A stretch of DNA of 64,000 nucleotides from Gammaproteobacteria bacterium HGW-Gammaproteobacteria-11. Its GTDB lineage: Bacteria > Pseudomonadota > Gammaproteobacteria > Pseudomonadales > Pseudomonadaceae. Positions 19,482 to 27,806 of the stretch are shown one piece after another; positions within the stretch are counted from its first letter, which is position 1, and every line of letters begins with the position of its first letter. Under the pieces are notes generated by a model. That model saw only the letters and a list, made by a program, of their open reading frames with translations. It did no database searches and had not been told where the DNA came from. The stretch spans positions 342,340 through 406,339 of the forward strand of contig PGZJ01000005.1 in NCBI GenBank assembly GCA_002840055.1, in the 5' to 3' direction. The translations under genes were made by a program, and so were the position numbers.

Positions 19482-19493
19482 GTGTATATACAC
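19482..19493. promoter_or_regulatory. MarR-type operator in front of the RND operon
   Basis: GTGTATATACAC is a perfect 12-bp palindrome located just upstream of the ribosome binding site of the RND/LolA fusion gene. Nearly the same core (TAGTGTATATACA) recurs at the start of the neighbouring MarR gene, so the two are most likely binding sites of that MarR protein. Confidence 0.65.
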
Positions 19494-19569
19494 ATTAGGG
19501 GTTCAAAAAAATGCCCGCGAGGGCGTTGTTGAATAAAAGCGTGCTTCAGTTGCTCCTGTCCGTTTCGGT

Positions 19570-20016
19570 TTAACGACCTACATTCGCGAGTCTGATCATG
19601 GCTTCATGACTTTCCTGCCATCCTTGTGGGCCCAGCTCTTCGCGATACATTTTTTGCACGGACTGCCACAGTGGGTACGCCTGATCGAGCTTGGCCCTTC
19701 CTGATGTGCTCAACGTCATGGCCCGGGAGCGATGATGAGCACCAGCATGCGAGATGATCAGACCTTCATTCTCAAGTAATTTCAGATTGCGCGTCAGGGT
19801 TGTCCGCTCCATGGCCAGCCAATCAGCCAGCTCACCGATTGAGCCAGGTGATCCGTACCCTATTGCCACCAGCAAAGTAAATTGGGTGATGCGCAGTCCA
19901 CACGGCCGGAGTGCCTCGTCGTAGGCGCGGGTAATCGTGCGGTCTGCCATACGTGCTTTGCGGCACAGGCAGTCCTGGGCAATGATCGGGAAAAGGGCGG
20001 CATCTGCATTGGTCAT
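19570..20016 (-). CDS. MarR-family transcriptional regulator
   Basis: A winged-helix regulator of about 148 residues from ATG 20016 (MTNADAALFPII). The DNA-binding part shows the MarR pattern: ITQFTLLVAIGYGSPGSIGE, then LADWLAMERTTLTRNLKLLE, and the wing HHRSRAMTLSTSGR. Cysteines in QDCLCRKAR and PCGL could sense oxidants. A start five codons upstream (20031) would put the ATG inside the palindrome. It lies upstream of and in the same direction as the RND operon, with near-identical palindromes before itself and the operon: likely autoregulation plus repression of the transporter genes. Confidence 0.85.
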   Translation of the reverse strand: MTNADAALFPIIAQDCLCRKARMADRTITRAYDEALRPCGLRITQFTLLVAIGYGSPGSIGELADWLAMERTTLTRNLKLLENEGLIISHAGAHHRSRAMTLSTSGRAKLDQAYPLWQSVQKMYREELGPQGWQESHEAMIRLANVGR

Positions 20017-20020
20017 ATAG

Positions 20021-20030
20021 TGTATATACA
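20021..20030. promoter_or_regulatory. MarR-type operator at its own gene start
   Basis: TGTATATACA is a perfect 10-bp palindrome 4 bp upstream of the proposed MarR start codon. It shares the extended core TAGTGTATATACA with the site at 19482-19493. So close to the start it could block both promoter clearance and ribosome access, fitting tight autorepression. Confidence 0.6.
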
Positions 20031-20196
20031 TTATTGAATTCAGAGGGTCAAACCTTTCAGCTTTTATTTGACCTGGGGGGCGTAACGGCGTTGCGCAATA
20101 ATCGTGATGATGCAGGTAGCGTTGTGTTGCGATGATATTTAGACGCAGGGCTTTCGAACAGCAGTGGCGAGAGGCCTTTGTACGCATCAAGGCAAC

Positions 20197-20217
20197 CTCG
20201 GCTCCAATGGAGCCGAG
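20197..20217 (-). terminator. Hairpin after the OmpA-type lipoprotein gene
   Basis: A 9-bp perfect stem (CTCGGCTCC / GGAGCCGAG) with a 3-base loop, 17 bp after the stop of the minus-strand OmpA-type gene. No clean U-run follows on the minus strand, so termination may be weak. Confidence 0.45.
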
Positions 20218-20233
20218 TATTTGCCCATACCCT

Positions 20234-21052
20234 TTAATTGCTTGAGACAGGATGGCTGATGATGACCTCGACCCGACGGTTCATCTGGCGACCGGATGTT
20301 GTGTCGTTACTCGCGACGGGCGCGCTTTGGCCCTGGCCTGAAGCACTCAGACGATTGCCACTGATGCCATGCGTTTGCAGATAGTTTTTCACCGAATCGG
20401 CGCGGCGTTGCGACAGGGCCAGGTTGTAGCTGGCATTGCCTACGCTATCGGTATGTCCCTCAATCAGCACAGTGCGCTCCGGCTCCTGCTGAAGAAAGGC
20501 CACCAACTTGTCCAAATGGCTGGCGCCGCCGCCCAGAAGCTCGGCCTTGTCCGTGGCAAACAGCACATCACCCAGGGTAATGGCCAGACCGCGTTCTGTT
20601 TCCTGGGCGTTCAGATCAGCAAGTTGCACTCTCAGCGCCTCGTTTTCTGCATAGGCCATATCCGTTGCACGATGGGCCATATCCGCTTCACGGGTACGTG
20701 ACGCCAGGCGGGCACTTTCGCGCTGGCTGCTGAGCTGTGTACGTTGTTCTTCCAGCAGCCGGGTTTCGGCCAGGGCACGCGCGGTTTCCACCTTGCGGTC
20801 GGCAATGATCACCCGGTGCTGCCCCAGCGCTTCGTCGTCAGTCGGCTTTTCGGCGGCGATCACCGCTGTTTCAGCCAGCTTGATTGCTACGGGCGCGCGA
20901 TTGGCCAGTTGTGGGTCGCCTTGCAGGCTGATCAGCTTGCTGCGCGTATCGGCGGCACCCATAGGCGCACTCGGACCACTGGCGCACGCACCAAGCAGCA
21001 GAGAAGCGGCGATAACGCTGAGCAGCGCCGGAACCTTATGGACAGTGTTCAT
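20234..21052 (-). CDS. OmpA-family lipoprotein with DUF4398-like N-terminal region
   Basis: A 272-residue envelope protein. The lipobox is LLLGACAS (lipidated Cys near residue 23). Residues about 30-150 form a charged helical region resembling DUF4398. Residues about 155-265 are an OmpA C-terminal domain that binds peptidoglycan: TLGDVLFATDKAEL, VLIEGHTDSVGNASYNLALS, RRADSVKNYL and GRQMNRRVEV. It probably tethers the outer membrane to the cell wall. It overlaps by 4 bp (ATGA) with the upstream DUF4398 gene, which is frameshifted. Confidence 0.88.
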   Translation of the reverse strand: MNTVHKVPALLSVIAASLLLGACASGPSAPMGAADTRSKLISLQGDPQLANRAPVAIKLAETAVIAAEKPTDDEALGQHRVIIADRKVETARALAETRLLEEQRTQLSSQRESARLASRTREADMAHRATDMAYAENEALRVQLADLNAQETERGLAITLGDVLFATDKAELLGGGASHLDKLVAFLQQEPERTVLIEGHTDSVGNASYNLALSQRRADSVKNYLQTHGISGNRLSASGQGQSAPVASNDTTSGRQMNRRVEVIISHPVSSN

Positions 21053-21452
21053 TGTTGACCCCCAGTGTTGCGCTGCATTTCCTGTCTCAGGCTGGTGTTG
21101 CTCCTGAGCATTTCATCGTTGACCTTTTTCGCGTTAACCGCCTGCGACTTTGCCAGTGCCAACTCGGCTTCAACCTGGGATTGCTCGGCCAGACGTTCGG
21201 CACGCAGCATGTCCTCCTCGGCTACGGCGGCATTGGCAGCCGTCAGTTTCTGGCGGGCCATGCCCAGTTCAGGGGAGGCGTAATCCGCAACCTGCGCCCT
21301 TTCTGCGTTGGTGATCGCCGTTTGCGCCGCTTGCAGTGCGCTGGTGGGTGCAGTGCTGGCGCGGTGCAGGCACTCAGTATGAGTAAGCCAAGGCTAATGC
21401 TGAGAATACGCATTGCAGCCTGGCCGCTGGAGAAAGGCTTGGTCCGAAACAT
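21049..21452 (-). pseudogene. DUF4398-type lipoprotein gene with a frameshift
   Basis: The N-terminal part, from ATG 21452 (AAGGA eight bases upstream), reads MFRTKPFSSGQAAMRILSIS then LGLLILSACTAPA, a lipoprotein signal peptide with lipobox. The rest of the protein (STAPTSALQAAQTAITNAER, then ELGMARQKLTAANAAVAEED and NTSLRQEMQRNT to the stop) is in another frame. The two halves join near 21345-21360, inside a repetitive GCA/CCA-rich stretch, so a single-base indel separates them. The helical repeat-rich body resembles DUF4398 proteins, and the 3' end overlaps the OmpA-type gene. Either a real pseudogene or an assembly error. Confidence 0.65.
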
Positions 21453-21600
21453 GATAATGTCCTTATAACGCGTGGAAACGCTTTGGTTGCCTGCATCTCC
21501 TTTCACTGCGCACGGAGCACCGGTTGAGACGTCAGGACGAACACCATCTCAGGCTAACGGGTGCCTGTCGGTACGTTGCAGCGCATAGCATCAACAATTC

Positions 21601-22929
21601 TCAGGTGCCATTGAGCACATTAAGCTCTGCTTCAAAGCCGTCTTGTCGTCCCGTTGCAGGGGACCGCAAATGCAGCGTCATTCCGGCTCCAGAGGCAATT
21701 GCGTCAGCGATAGCCAGGCCGAGACCGGACCCCGTCGCATCGGTTGTTGAGCGAACAAACCGGTTGCGTAACAGGGCGAGCTGTTTCGCTGGCACGATGT
21801 CGCCAGCGTTGCTCACGCGCAAGGTGCCATCGCCCTGCATGCTGACTTCGACCGGTTGTGTCTGGGCACCGTGCTTGAGCGCATTCTCAATCAGATTGCG
21901 GATCAAGATGGCAAAGGCGTCGGGGTCAATAAAGGCGTTCACGTCTAGCGCTGGAAGGGTCAGGGCGATCCGTCCCGGTACCTGAGACTCAAAATCGTGG
22001 CAGATCAATGCGAGAATCGGTAGCAGATTATGCCGATCAGGCGTGACTGCTCCCCCGCCTTCGGCTTTGGCCAGTTCAAGCAGCTTACCGGATAGATCTG
22101 ACAGATTGCGCAGCGCGTGCTCAATCTCAGCAACCTTGTTTTTTAGTTGGTCATTCGGTACCTGGGCTTTCAGGCGCTGCACTTTAGCGAGAGCCGTGGC
22201 CAAGGGGGTGCGCAATTCATGCGCGCTGTTGGCAGTAAAGCTACGCTCTGCTTCAAGTGCGCGGTGTAATCGTGCCAACAGTCGATTGACAGCAACGGCA
22301 ACCGGCTCAAACTCTTTCGGCAATCTACCCTCGGCAACAGGAGAAAGGTCGCCAGCCCCTCGCGATTCGATTGATTGCTGGAAATCGATTACCTGGCGCA
22401 AAGAAAGGCGAACTATCCACCAAATGCCCACCAGGCTGACCGGGATCAGGAATACCAGAGGCAGCAATAGCGCCAACCCCGCTTCCAGCGCCGCTTCACG
22501 CCTGTGCGCCAGGGGCTCCGCCACTTCCAGGTAGAGGCTCTCGCTGACAGCAGAGACACCGTAGATCCGGTGTGTCGCTGTGTTTGAGAATCCTTCCCGG
22601 GGCAGGGTGGAAAAAACCTGCGGATCAGCATCGTGGGATTGCAGCAGGAGCTGTCCGTGTTGGTCTCTGACCAGATAGGTGAGGTATTCGTCATGGTCTT
22701 TCAGGGCGGGAGCTCGTTGGAGACCTGCATTCTTTTCCCGGTTCAGAATATCGGTAACCGCCAGCGGCAGGATACGTTGGGCGGTTTCTTCCAGGGCACT
22801 GTCGAACACCTCGTTCATTTCGTGTTGTGCCACCAGACCGGAAGCGGCAACACCCAGCAGCCAGAGCAGCGTAACGCCCAGTGTGAGGCCAATGCCCAGT
22901 CTCTTTTGCAGGCTGGTCCGGTTAGTCAT
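21601..22929 (-). CDS. Two-component sensor histidine kinase (QseC/TctE-like)
   Basis: A 442-residue membrane kinase. TM1 lies near residues 12-34 and TM2 near 150-170 (LALLLPLVFLIPVSLVGIWW), with a periplasmic sensor between them. A HAMP-like segment, the H-box FTANSAHELRTPLATALAKV (phospho-accepting His), the N-box LIRNLIENALKHGAQT and the G-box GSGLGLAIADAI follow. The start ATG at 22929 overlaps the response-regulator gene by 8 bp. The pair is divergent from a PepSY/DUF2271/flavoreductase operon, its likely target. The signal is unknown; such kinases next to PepSY operons often respond to metals or cell-envelope cues (inference). Confidence 0.88.
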   Translation of the reverse strand: MTNRTSLQKRLGIGLTLGVTLLWLLGVAASGLVAQHEMNEVFDSALEETAQRILPLAVTDILNREKNAGLQRAPALKDHDEYLTYLVRDQHGQLLLQSHDADPQVFSTLPREGFSNTATHRIYGVSAVSESLYLEVAEPLAHRREAALEAGLALLLPLVFLIPVSLVGIWWIVRLSLRQVIDFQQSIESRGAGDLSPVAEGRLPKEFEPVAVAVNRLLARLHRALEAERSFTANSAHELRTPLATALAKVQRLKAQVPNDQLKNKVAEIEHALRNLSDLSGKLLELAKAEGGGAVTPDRHNLLPILALICHDFESQVPGRIALTLPALDVNAFIDPDAFAILIRNLIENALKHGAQTQPVEVSMQGDGTLRVSNAGDIVPAKQLALLRNRFVRSTTDATGSGLGLAIADAIASGAGMTLHLRSPATGRQDGFEAELNVLNGT

Positions 22930-23584
22930 GTGTTTCCAGGCGGTAGCCCATGCCCCTGACAGTGATAATGGCCTCACGCCCCAGCTTCTTGCGCAGACGG
23001 CTGATGTAGACCTCAATGGTATTACTTTCGATTTCTGCACCGAAGGCGTAAAGGCGATCTTCCAGTTGCGCTCGTGATAGCAACATGCCGGGGCGCTGGA
23101 TGAAGCCCTCAAAAATGGCCCATTCACGAGCTGTCAGATCGATCGGCAAGCCGCCGCGACTGATACGATGATCACCCAGGTCAATTTCCAGGTCGCGCAG
23201 GTGTATCAGCGGGTTAGGGTCACCCCGGTAGCGCCGTGCAACCGCGGCAACGCGGGCCGACAGCTCAGAAAGGTCAAAGGGCTTGACCAGGTAGTCATCG
23301 GCGCCTGCGTTGAGCCCTTCAATCCGGTCAGAGACCTGATCACGTGCAGTAAGAATGATCACAGGCGTGGCATTGCCGGTTGCTCTGTGCTTTCGCAAAA
23401 ATTCAATTCCGTGGCCGTCCGGTAGCATCAGGTCGAGCAGAATCAGGTCGTAGGCCGTGGCCTGCATACTGGCGTCAGCAAAGCGCAAGGTTTGTACCCA
23501 GTCGACGGCGTGGCCATCATCGCTGATCTGGTCCCGCACCGCTTCGCCCAGACCAACCGTATCTTCAACCAGCAATACCCGCAT
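22922..23584 (-). CDS. OmpR-family response regulator
   Basis: A 220-residue DNA-binding response regulator. The receiver begins MRVLLVEDTVGLGEAV; the phospho-acceptor Asp is in YDLILLDLMLPDGHGIEFL; the conserved Lys is in DDYLVKPFDLSE. The C-terminal winged helix shows LTAREWAIFEGFIQRPGMLL, SNTIEVYISRLRKKLG and TVRGMGYRLE. The start at 23584 fits the receiver fold; longer frames upstream are not protein-like. It forms an operon with the histidine kinase and lies 257 bp from the divergent PepSY gene. Confidence 0.9.
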   Translation of the reverse strand: MRVLLVEDTVGLGEAVRDQISDDGHAVDWVQTLRFADASMQATAYDLILLDLMLPDGHGIEFLRKHRATGNATPVIILTARDQVSDRIEGLNAGADDYLVKPFDLSELSARVAAVARRYRGDPNPLIHLRDLEIDLGDHRISRGGLPIDLTAREWAIFEGFIQRPGMLLSRAQLEDRLYAFGAEIESNTIEVYISRLRKKLGREAIITVRGMGYRLETHD

Positions 23585-23841
23585 AGTTCCTCTCCGATCC
23601 AGCTTCGGTAGCACGATACTACAGGTACAAGCTGACAGTAGCCTTAAGCGTGCCCCCTTTCCGTCAGGCAAGGGACTATGGCGTATTCAGAGCCGGTCAG
23701 AAGCAACCGTACGGACGCACTGGGGTGAGTGACTCCGCTTTTCTCTGGTTTGTTTTCAGGATGCGCTTGGTCCGCCTTGTTCAGCTCAGTGTCAGGAATG
23801 ATCGTTAGAGTCCGAGGTGTGGATATATCAGGAGACGTGCC

Positions 23842-24219
23842 ATGAAAACCCAAAGCCTATTTATTGGTCTCGCCCTCGCCTTTCTAAGTACCGCGTCATT
23901 CGCTGACGAGGATTGTGATGATCCAGTTACCAGCTGGCAGCCTCGGGAAAATCTGCGCCTTAAACTGGAAGCCGAAGGCTGGAGGGTATACCGCATCAAG
24001 GTCGATGACGGTTGCTATGAGGTCAAGGGGCTGGCTCCGGAGGGCTATCGAGTCGAGGCGTATTTTGCACCCGCCTCACTGCTGTTGATGGAAATGGAAC
24101 GCGAAGATGACGATGACCATGATGACCGTCATAGCCATCGATCGACTGAGGGCGCAGGCACTGTGACCGCCCCTTCTTCTGTGAATGACAATGTTCAGCC
24201 CAGCGCAAGGATCGAATGA
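23842..24219 (+). CDS. PepSY-domain periplasmic protein
   Basis: A 125-residue secreted protein. The signal peptide (LFIGLALAFLSTASFADE) is followed by a single PepSY domain (NLRLKLEAEGWRVYRIKVDD, GCYEVKGLAPEGYRVEAYF) and an acidic, His-containing tail (EDDDDHDDRHSHR) that may bind metal. AGGAGA six bases before the ATG is a strong ribosome site. It opens an operon with a DUF2271 protein and a PepSY-containing flavoreductase, divergent from a two-component system. In related clusters such proteins accompany membrane electron transfer; the exact function is unknown. Confidence 0.82.
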   Translation: MKTQSLFIGLALAFLSTASFADEDCDDPVTSWQPRENLRLKLEAEGWRVYRIKVDDGCYEVKGLAPEGYRVEAYFAPASLLLMEMEREDDDDHDDRHSHRSTEGAGTVTAPSSVNDNVQPSARIE

Positions 24220-24247
24220 TCCGTTCACCTTTTACCGGAGAGACCTT

Positions 24248-24712
24248 ATGAAAAAGTGCTTGATTGTTCTGGGCCTGGTGATCGCTATATCGGATCTTGC
24301 ACAGGCGCGTGAGGTGACCTTCACGACTGAACTGCTCAACTACCGAGGTGAGGGCGCCTATCTGGCGCTGTACCTGAAAGATGCAGCCGGGGGATATGAG
24401 AAGACGCTCTGGGTCGCAGGAGATAAACCCAAATACTACAAGCACCTCATTGGCTGGGCTCGTGGAAGTGGACTGGAGCCGGCTGAATACGATGGTATTA
24501 CCGGGGCCAGTGTAACCAGTGGGCGCACATTGGAAGTGGTGCTGGATCTGGATGATTCGCTGATCGACAACGGCTATGAGATTCATATCGACACCGCCGT
24601 TGAAGATAGACGGGACAATCGCTCGGATATCGTCGTACCGCTGACCAGCGAAGGTGTGGGTCAGTCGGTGTCAGGCAACGGTTATGTCCGTTCCTTTCGC
24701 TACGATTTTTAA
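24248..24712 (+). CDS. DUF2271-family periplasmic protein
   Basis: A 154-residue secreted protein with signal peptide (CLIVLGLVIAISDLAQA). The body is beta-rich with GAYLALYLKDAAGGYEKTLW and YDGITGASVTSGRTLEVVLD, the pattern I associate with DUF2271 proteins, found next to PepSY and flavin-transfer genes. A possible flavinylation-type segment (DGITGASVTSG) is notable: the DGxTGAT/S motif is where ApbE attaches FMN in other redox proteins. The start at 24248 follows GGAGAG. It lies 28 bp after the PepSY gene and 20 bp before the reductase gene. Confidence 0.8.
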   Translation: MKKCLIVLGLVIAISDLAQAREVTFTTELLNYRGEGAYLALYLKDAAGGYEKTLWVAGDKPKYYKHLIGWARGSGLEPAEYDGITGASVTSGRTLEVVLDLDDSLIDNGYEIHIDTAVEDRRDNRSDIVVPLTSEGVGQSVSGNGYVRSFRYDF

Positions 24713-24732
24713 CGGACGGGAGGCTGACAGTA

Positions 24733-26958
24733 ATGTTGCGTAAACTGCACGGTATACCAGCGCTGTTCGCAGCGCTAGGGCTCATCATGCTTGCTGTCAC
24801 AGGCGCAGCTTTGTCCCTTGTGCCTGTCCTGGACAGAGCTGCAACGGTGATACCGGCTGCTGGTGAGGTAACTGTGGCGGAGCTGGCAGGGCGGATCGTT
24901 GCCCACTACCCCGGAACCGAACAGATTGTGCATGGCCCATCTGGCCGCGTCATCGTCTATTACAGCGACGAAGGACGGCCTGGCGCTGATCTGGTCAACC
25001 CCTTGACCGGCGAGGGCATTGCGCCCTACGAGCCCTCGGCCTTTTTCACGTGGATCAAGGACCTGCATCGCTCGTTTCTGCTGAACAATCCTGGCCGAAT
25101 GTTAGCCGGGTTGATGGCGGGAGTGATGCTCCTTCTTTGCTTCTCCGGCATTCTGCTTTTGCGTCGCCGAGTGGGCAGCTGGCGAGCATTGTTGCAGCCC
25201 TTCAGCGGCTCAGGCAGCAGTCGCATTCACGCCGAATTGGCTCGTTTTGTTGTTCTAGGATTGCTGTTGTCGGCATTGACGGGTGGTTATATGTCAGCGC
25301 TACGTTTCGGCCTGTTGCCCGAGCCGGTGGAAACCGGGCCGTCTTTTCCCGCCGAGGTGTCTGGTGGGCGGCCGGTTCCGGTAGCGACCCTGAGCGCCTT
25401 AACGCATGTTGACCTCAGCGAGTTACGGGAACTGGTATTTCCCTATCCCGGAGACGCGCAGGATGCGTTCTCGCTGACAACCAGTGATGGCGCCGGATTT
25501 GTTGATCAAGCGACCGGAGCGTTGCTGAAGTTTCAGCCGCATGCCGCAGAAAGCGTGTTTCAGCACTGGATGGTTCGTTTGCACACTGGCGAAGGCCTGT
25601 GGTGGCTGAGCTTGATGCTCGGTGCTGCGGCGCTCGCTGTTCCGGCTCTGTCATTCACGGGTATTACCCTCTGGTGGCGGCGATATCGTATGTCAGTAAC
25701 GTTACCAGGCAGTGTCAGCCTCGCTGAGGCTGAAGCCATCATTCTTGTCGGATCCGAAAACAATGCCACCTGGGGCTTTGCCCGAGAACTCCAATCCGGC
25801 CTGAGCAAGGCGGGTGTTCGGGTGCATTGCAGTGAGATGAACGCACTGGCTGAGCATTATCCACAGGCATCCCGGCTTTTTGTATTGACCTCGACTTATG
25901 GTGATGGCGATGCACCGGCATCCGCGCAGCGGTTCATGTCCAGGCTGGCCCACTTCACGGGTCACAAGGATTTGAAATATGTTGTACTGGGTTTTGGAGA
26001 CAAACAGTTCCCTAGCTTTTGTCAGTTTGCCTTGGAAGTAGATGCGGCGCTTGCCGAGAAAGGATTGTCCAGGCTGCATAAGATTGAGCTGATAGATCGC
26101 TGTTCCAGCCTCCAGTTCAACCAGTGGGGAGACAGCATTAGCCAGATAATAAAGGTGCCACTGTCGCTGACCTTTGACCCATTACCTCAGGCTACAGTAA
26201 GGCTGGAGCTTGTTGATCGAGCTGATTACGGAATCGCCGTGCAAGCGCCTACCAGTATCCTGCGCTTCAAAGTGGCAGAAGCAGAGCGTGGCCGGTGGTG
26301 GCGATTATTCCGCCAGCCTCGTGACCGGCTGCCGCGTTTCGAAGCGGGCGATCTGCTGGGTGTTATGCCGCCGAACGGGGAGCCCGCGCGATTCTACTCG
26401 CTGGCCTCCTCTGCGACTGATGGTGTTCTGGAAGTATGCGTCCGTAAGCAGCCAAGGGGCTTGTGCTCCAGCTTTTTGCACGAGCTTGCCCTGGGCGATC
26501 AAATTGATGGGTTTGTTCGCCTTAACCCCGGATTTCGACCAGCCAGTGGAAACACCCCGGTTATTCTGATTGGTGCTGGTGCCGGGATTGGGCCGTTGGC
26601 CGGATTTATCCGCAAAAACACCGCACGCTCTCCGATGTATCTCTACTGGGGTGGGCGCAGCGAGCAGTCGGACTTTCTTTATCAGCCGGAGCTTGGGCGC
26701 TATCTTGAAGACCATCGGCTGACCGGTCTGAATACGGCTTTTTCTAGGTCTCAGGAGCCTGTTTATGTTCAGGATAAGCTCAGACAGGATCAGGCTGAAC
26801 TGCGCCAGATGATTGAGAAAGGTGCTCAAATCTTGGTTTGCGGTGGCCAGAATATGGCGGCAGGAGTAAGGAGCGTGATTAACGAGATGCTCAAACCGCT
26901 GCGGCTTGACGTTGACACACTTAGAGTTCAGGGCCGGTATCTGGAAGACATCTATTGA
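24733..26958 (+). CDS. PepSY-TM / flavodoxin / ferredoxin-reductase-type flavoprotein
   Basis: A 741-residue multi-domain membrane reductase. The N-terminal 320 residues carry about four membrane helices and PepSY-like periplasmic segments with helix-borne His (KDLHRSF, MVRLHTGEG) that may bind haem. Residues about 335-470 are a flavodoxin domain (ILVGSENNATWGFARELQSG, TSTYGDGDAPASA). Residues about 490-741 form an FAD/NADPH module like sulfite reductase alpha subunit: RFYSLASS, GLCSSFLHELALGD, VILIGAGAGIGPLAGFIR, YLYWGGRSEQSD. It likely passes NADPH electrons across the inner membrane to the periplasmic PepSY and DUF2271 proteins. Confidence 0.85.
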   Translation: MLRKLHGIPALFAALGLIMLAVTGAALSLVPVLDRAATVIPAAGEVTVAELAGRIVAHYPGTEQIVHGPSGRVIVYYSDEGRPGADLVNPLTGEGIAPYEPSAFFTWIKDLHRSFLLNNPGRMLAGLMAGVMLLLCFSGILLLRRRVGSWRALLQPFSGSGSSRIHAELARFVVLGLLLSALTGGYMSALRFGLLPEPVETGPSFPAEVSGGRPVPVATLSALTHVDLSELRELVFPYPGDAQDAFSLTTSDGAGFVDQATGALLKFQPHAAESVFQHWMVRLHTGEGLWWLSLMLGAAALAVPALSFTGITLWWRRYRMSVTLPGSVSLAEAEAIILVGSENNATWGFARELQSGLSKAGVRVHCSEMNALAEHYPQASRLFVLTSTYGDGDAPASAQRFMSRLAHFTGHKDLKYVVLGFGDKQFPSFCQFALEVDAALAEKGLSRLHKIELIDRCSSLQFNQWGDSISQIIKVPLSLTFDPLPQATVRLELVDRADYGIAVQAPTSILRFKVAEAERGRWWRLFRQPRDRLPRFEAGDLLGVMPPNGEPARFYSLASSATDGVLEVCVRKQPRGLCSSFLHELALGDQIDGFVRLNPGFRPASGNTPVILIGAGAGIGPLAGFIRKNTARSPMYLYWGGRSEQSDFLYQPELGRYLEDHRLTGLNTAFSRSQEPVYVQDKLRQDQAELRQMIEKGAQILVCGGQNMAAGVRSVINEMLKPLRLDVDTLRVQGRYLEDIY

Positions 26959-27704
26959 TATTTCCCGTGTTTCAGAGAAAGACTCAGTCGTTCCTCAAGA
27001 CCATGGAGTGTTATGTGCTATACCCCAGACTCAAGAACATAGTTGCCTGAATTATCTTGAGTTTCCAAATACCCAAGTTTTGCCGTGAGTGGGTATTCTC
27101 GGGCATTTCCGTATTTGGATCCGGTTGCGTTAGAAAGGTCTTGCTGATCAAACGTTCAACAAAAAAGGCCCAGCATTCGCTGGCGCCTTCGGAGGGCAAA
27201 AATTAATGCATGCGTGCTAAATGTTTTAATTAATGTTGCTAGCTGTTAATAGTGTATTTATCGCATAAAGCATTGATTAGTAACTAAAAATAGGTATCAC
27301 ACTTTGTGCCATTTTATGCCGATTTTGGTGGGCGCTTAACAAGCATCTGTAAGTTTGGCACAAAATACGGCACATAATATGAAGTGGCTTTTGACATAAA
27401 GCTTTTCGTGGATACGCCGTTGTAAGAACGCGAGCTTAACTGGAGCGCTCGTAGCAAGCTGTTCCGGAAAGTCTCGGTCAGGCAGCGTCCAAGGGGGCCG
27501 CGGGTTAAGTTCTTTAGACGCTGAACGCCTGCAATCGGCCAGAAGCGGAATTCCACGGACGTTTATCGAAGCGGTGAGAACTCATTAAATCTAGTACTGC
27601 AAACAAGGGTTATTTTCATCTGCCCCCTATTTATCCTGAATTGATTTATCCTAAAAAAGAAGCGTAGTGTCTGCTGCGAAAGCTTCACCTACGGAGAAGG
27701 ACCA
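26959..27704. other. AT-richer intergenic stretch without a recognisable gene
   Basis: About 750 bp of lower GC than the flanks. I find no open frame that looks like a protein and no RNA gene. It contains a minus-strand terminator-like hairpin (27161-27189) with no gene left upstream of it, which suggests that a leftward gene was lost. The segment marks the change from the flavoreductase operon to the metal-resistance island. Confidence 0.5.
27161..27189 (-). terminator. Rho-independent terminator, leftward
   Basis: Read on the minus strand: GGCGCCAGC, loop GAAT, GCTGGGCC, then TTTTTTG. The stem has one bulge and the T-run is good. No intact leftward gene feeds into it. Confidence 0.6.
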
Positions 27705-27806
27705 ATGAGCAAGAGTTTTCGCGACCGCATCCAAACAATGAATGAGATGTACAAGCTGCCCATCCACGAGATCCCGCACCTTTTCCCAGATGCGGAGGAG
27801 CGTTGA
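27705..27806 (+). pseudogene. N-terminal fragment, possibly MazG-like pyrophosphohydrolase
   Basis: A good ribosome site (GGAGAAGG, four bases before ATG) starts a 33-codon frame (MSKSFRDRIQTMNEMYKLPI...PDAEER) that stops abruptly. The NEMYKLP segment reminds me of the N-terminus of a MazG-like nucleotide pyrophosphohydrolase of more than 120 residues; I cannot confirm it. If so, this is the 5' remnant of a truncated gene, in keeping with the degenerate surroundings. Confidence 0.3.

Noticed and set aside
27330-27520. GCTTAACAAGC and similar TTAAC motifs suggesting integron attC sites
   Set aside because: No matching pair of core sites with the expected palindromic folding and no integron integrase in the window.
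27314-27556. Minus-strand 80-codon open frame in the intergenic region
   Set aside because: No family, poor ribosome site and unlike-protein composition; treated as non-coding.
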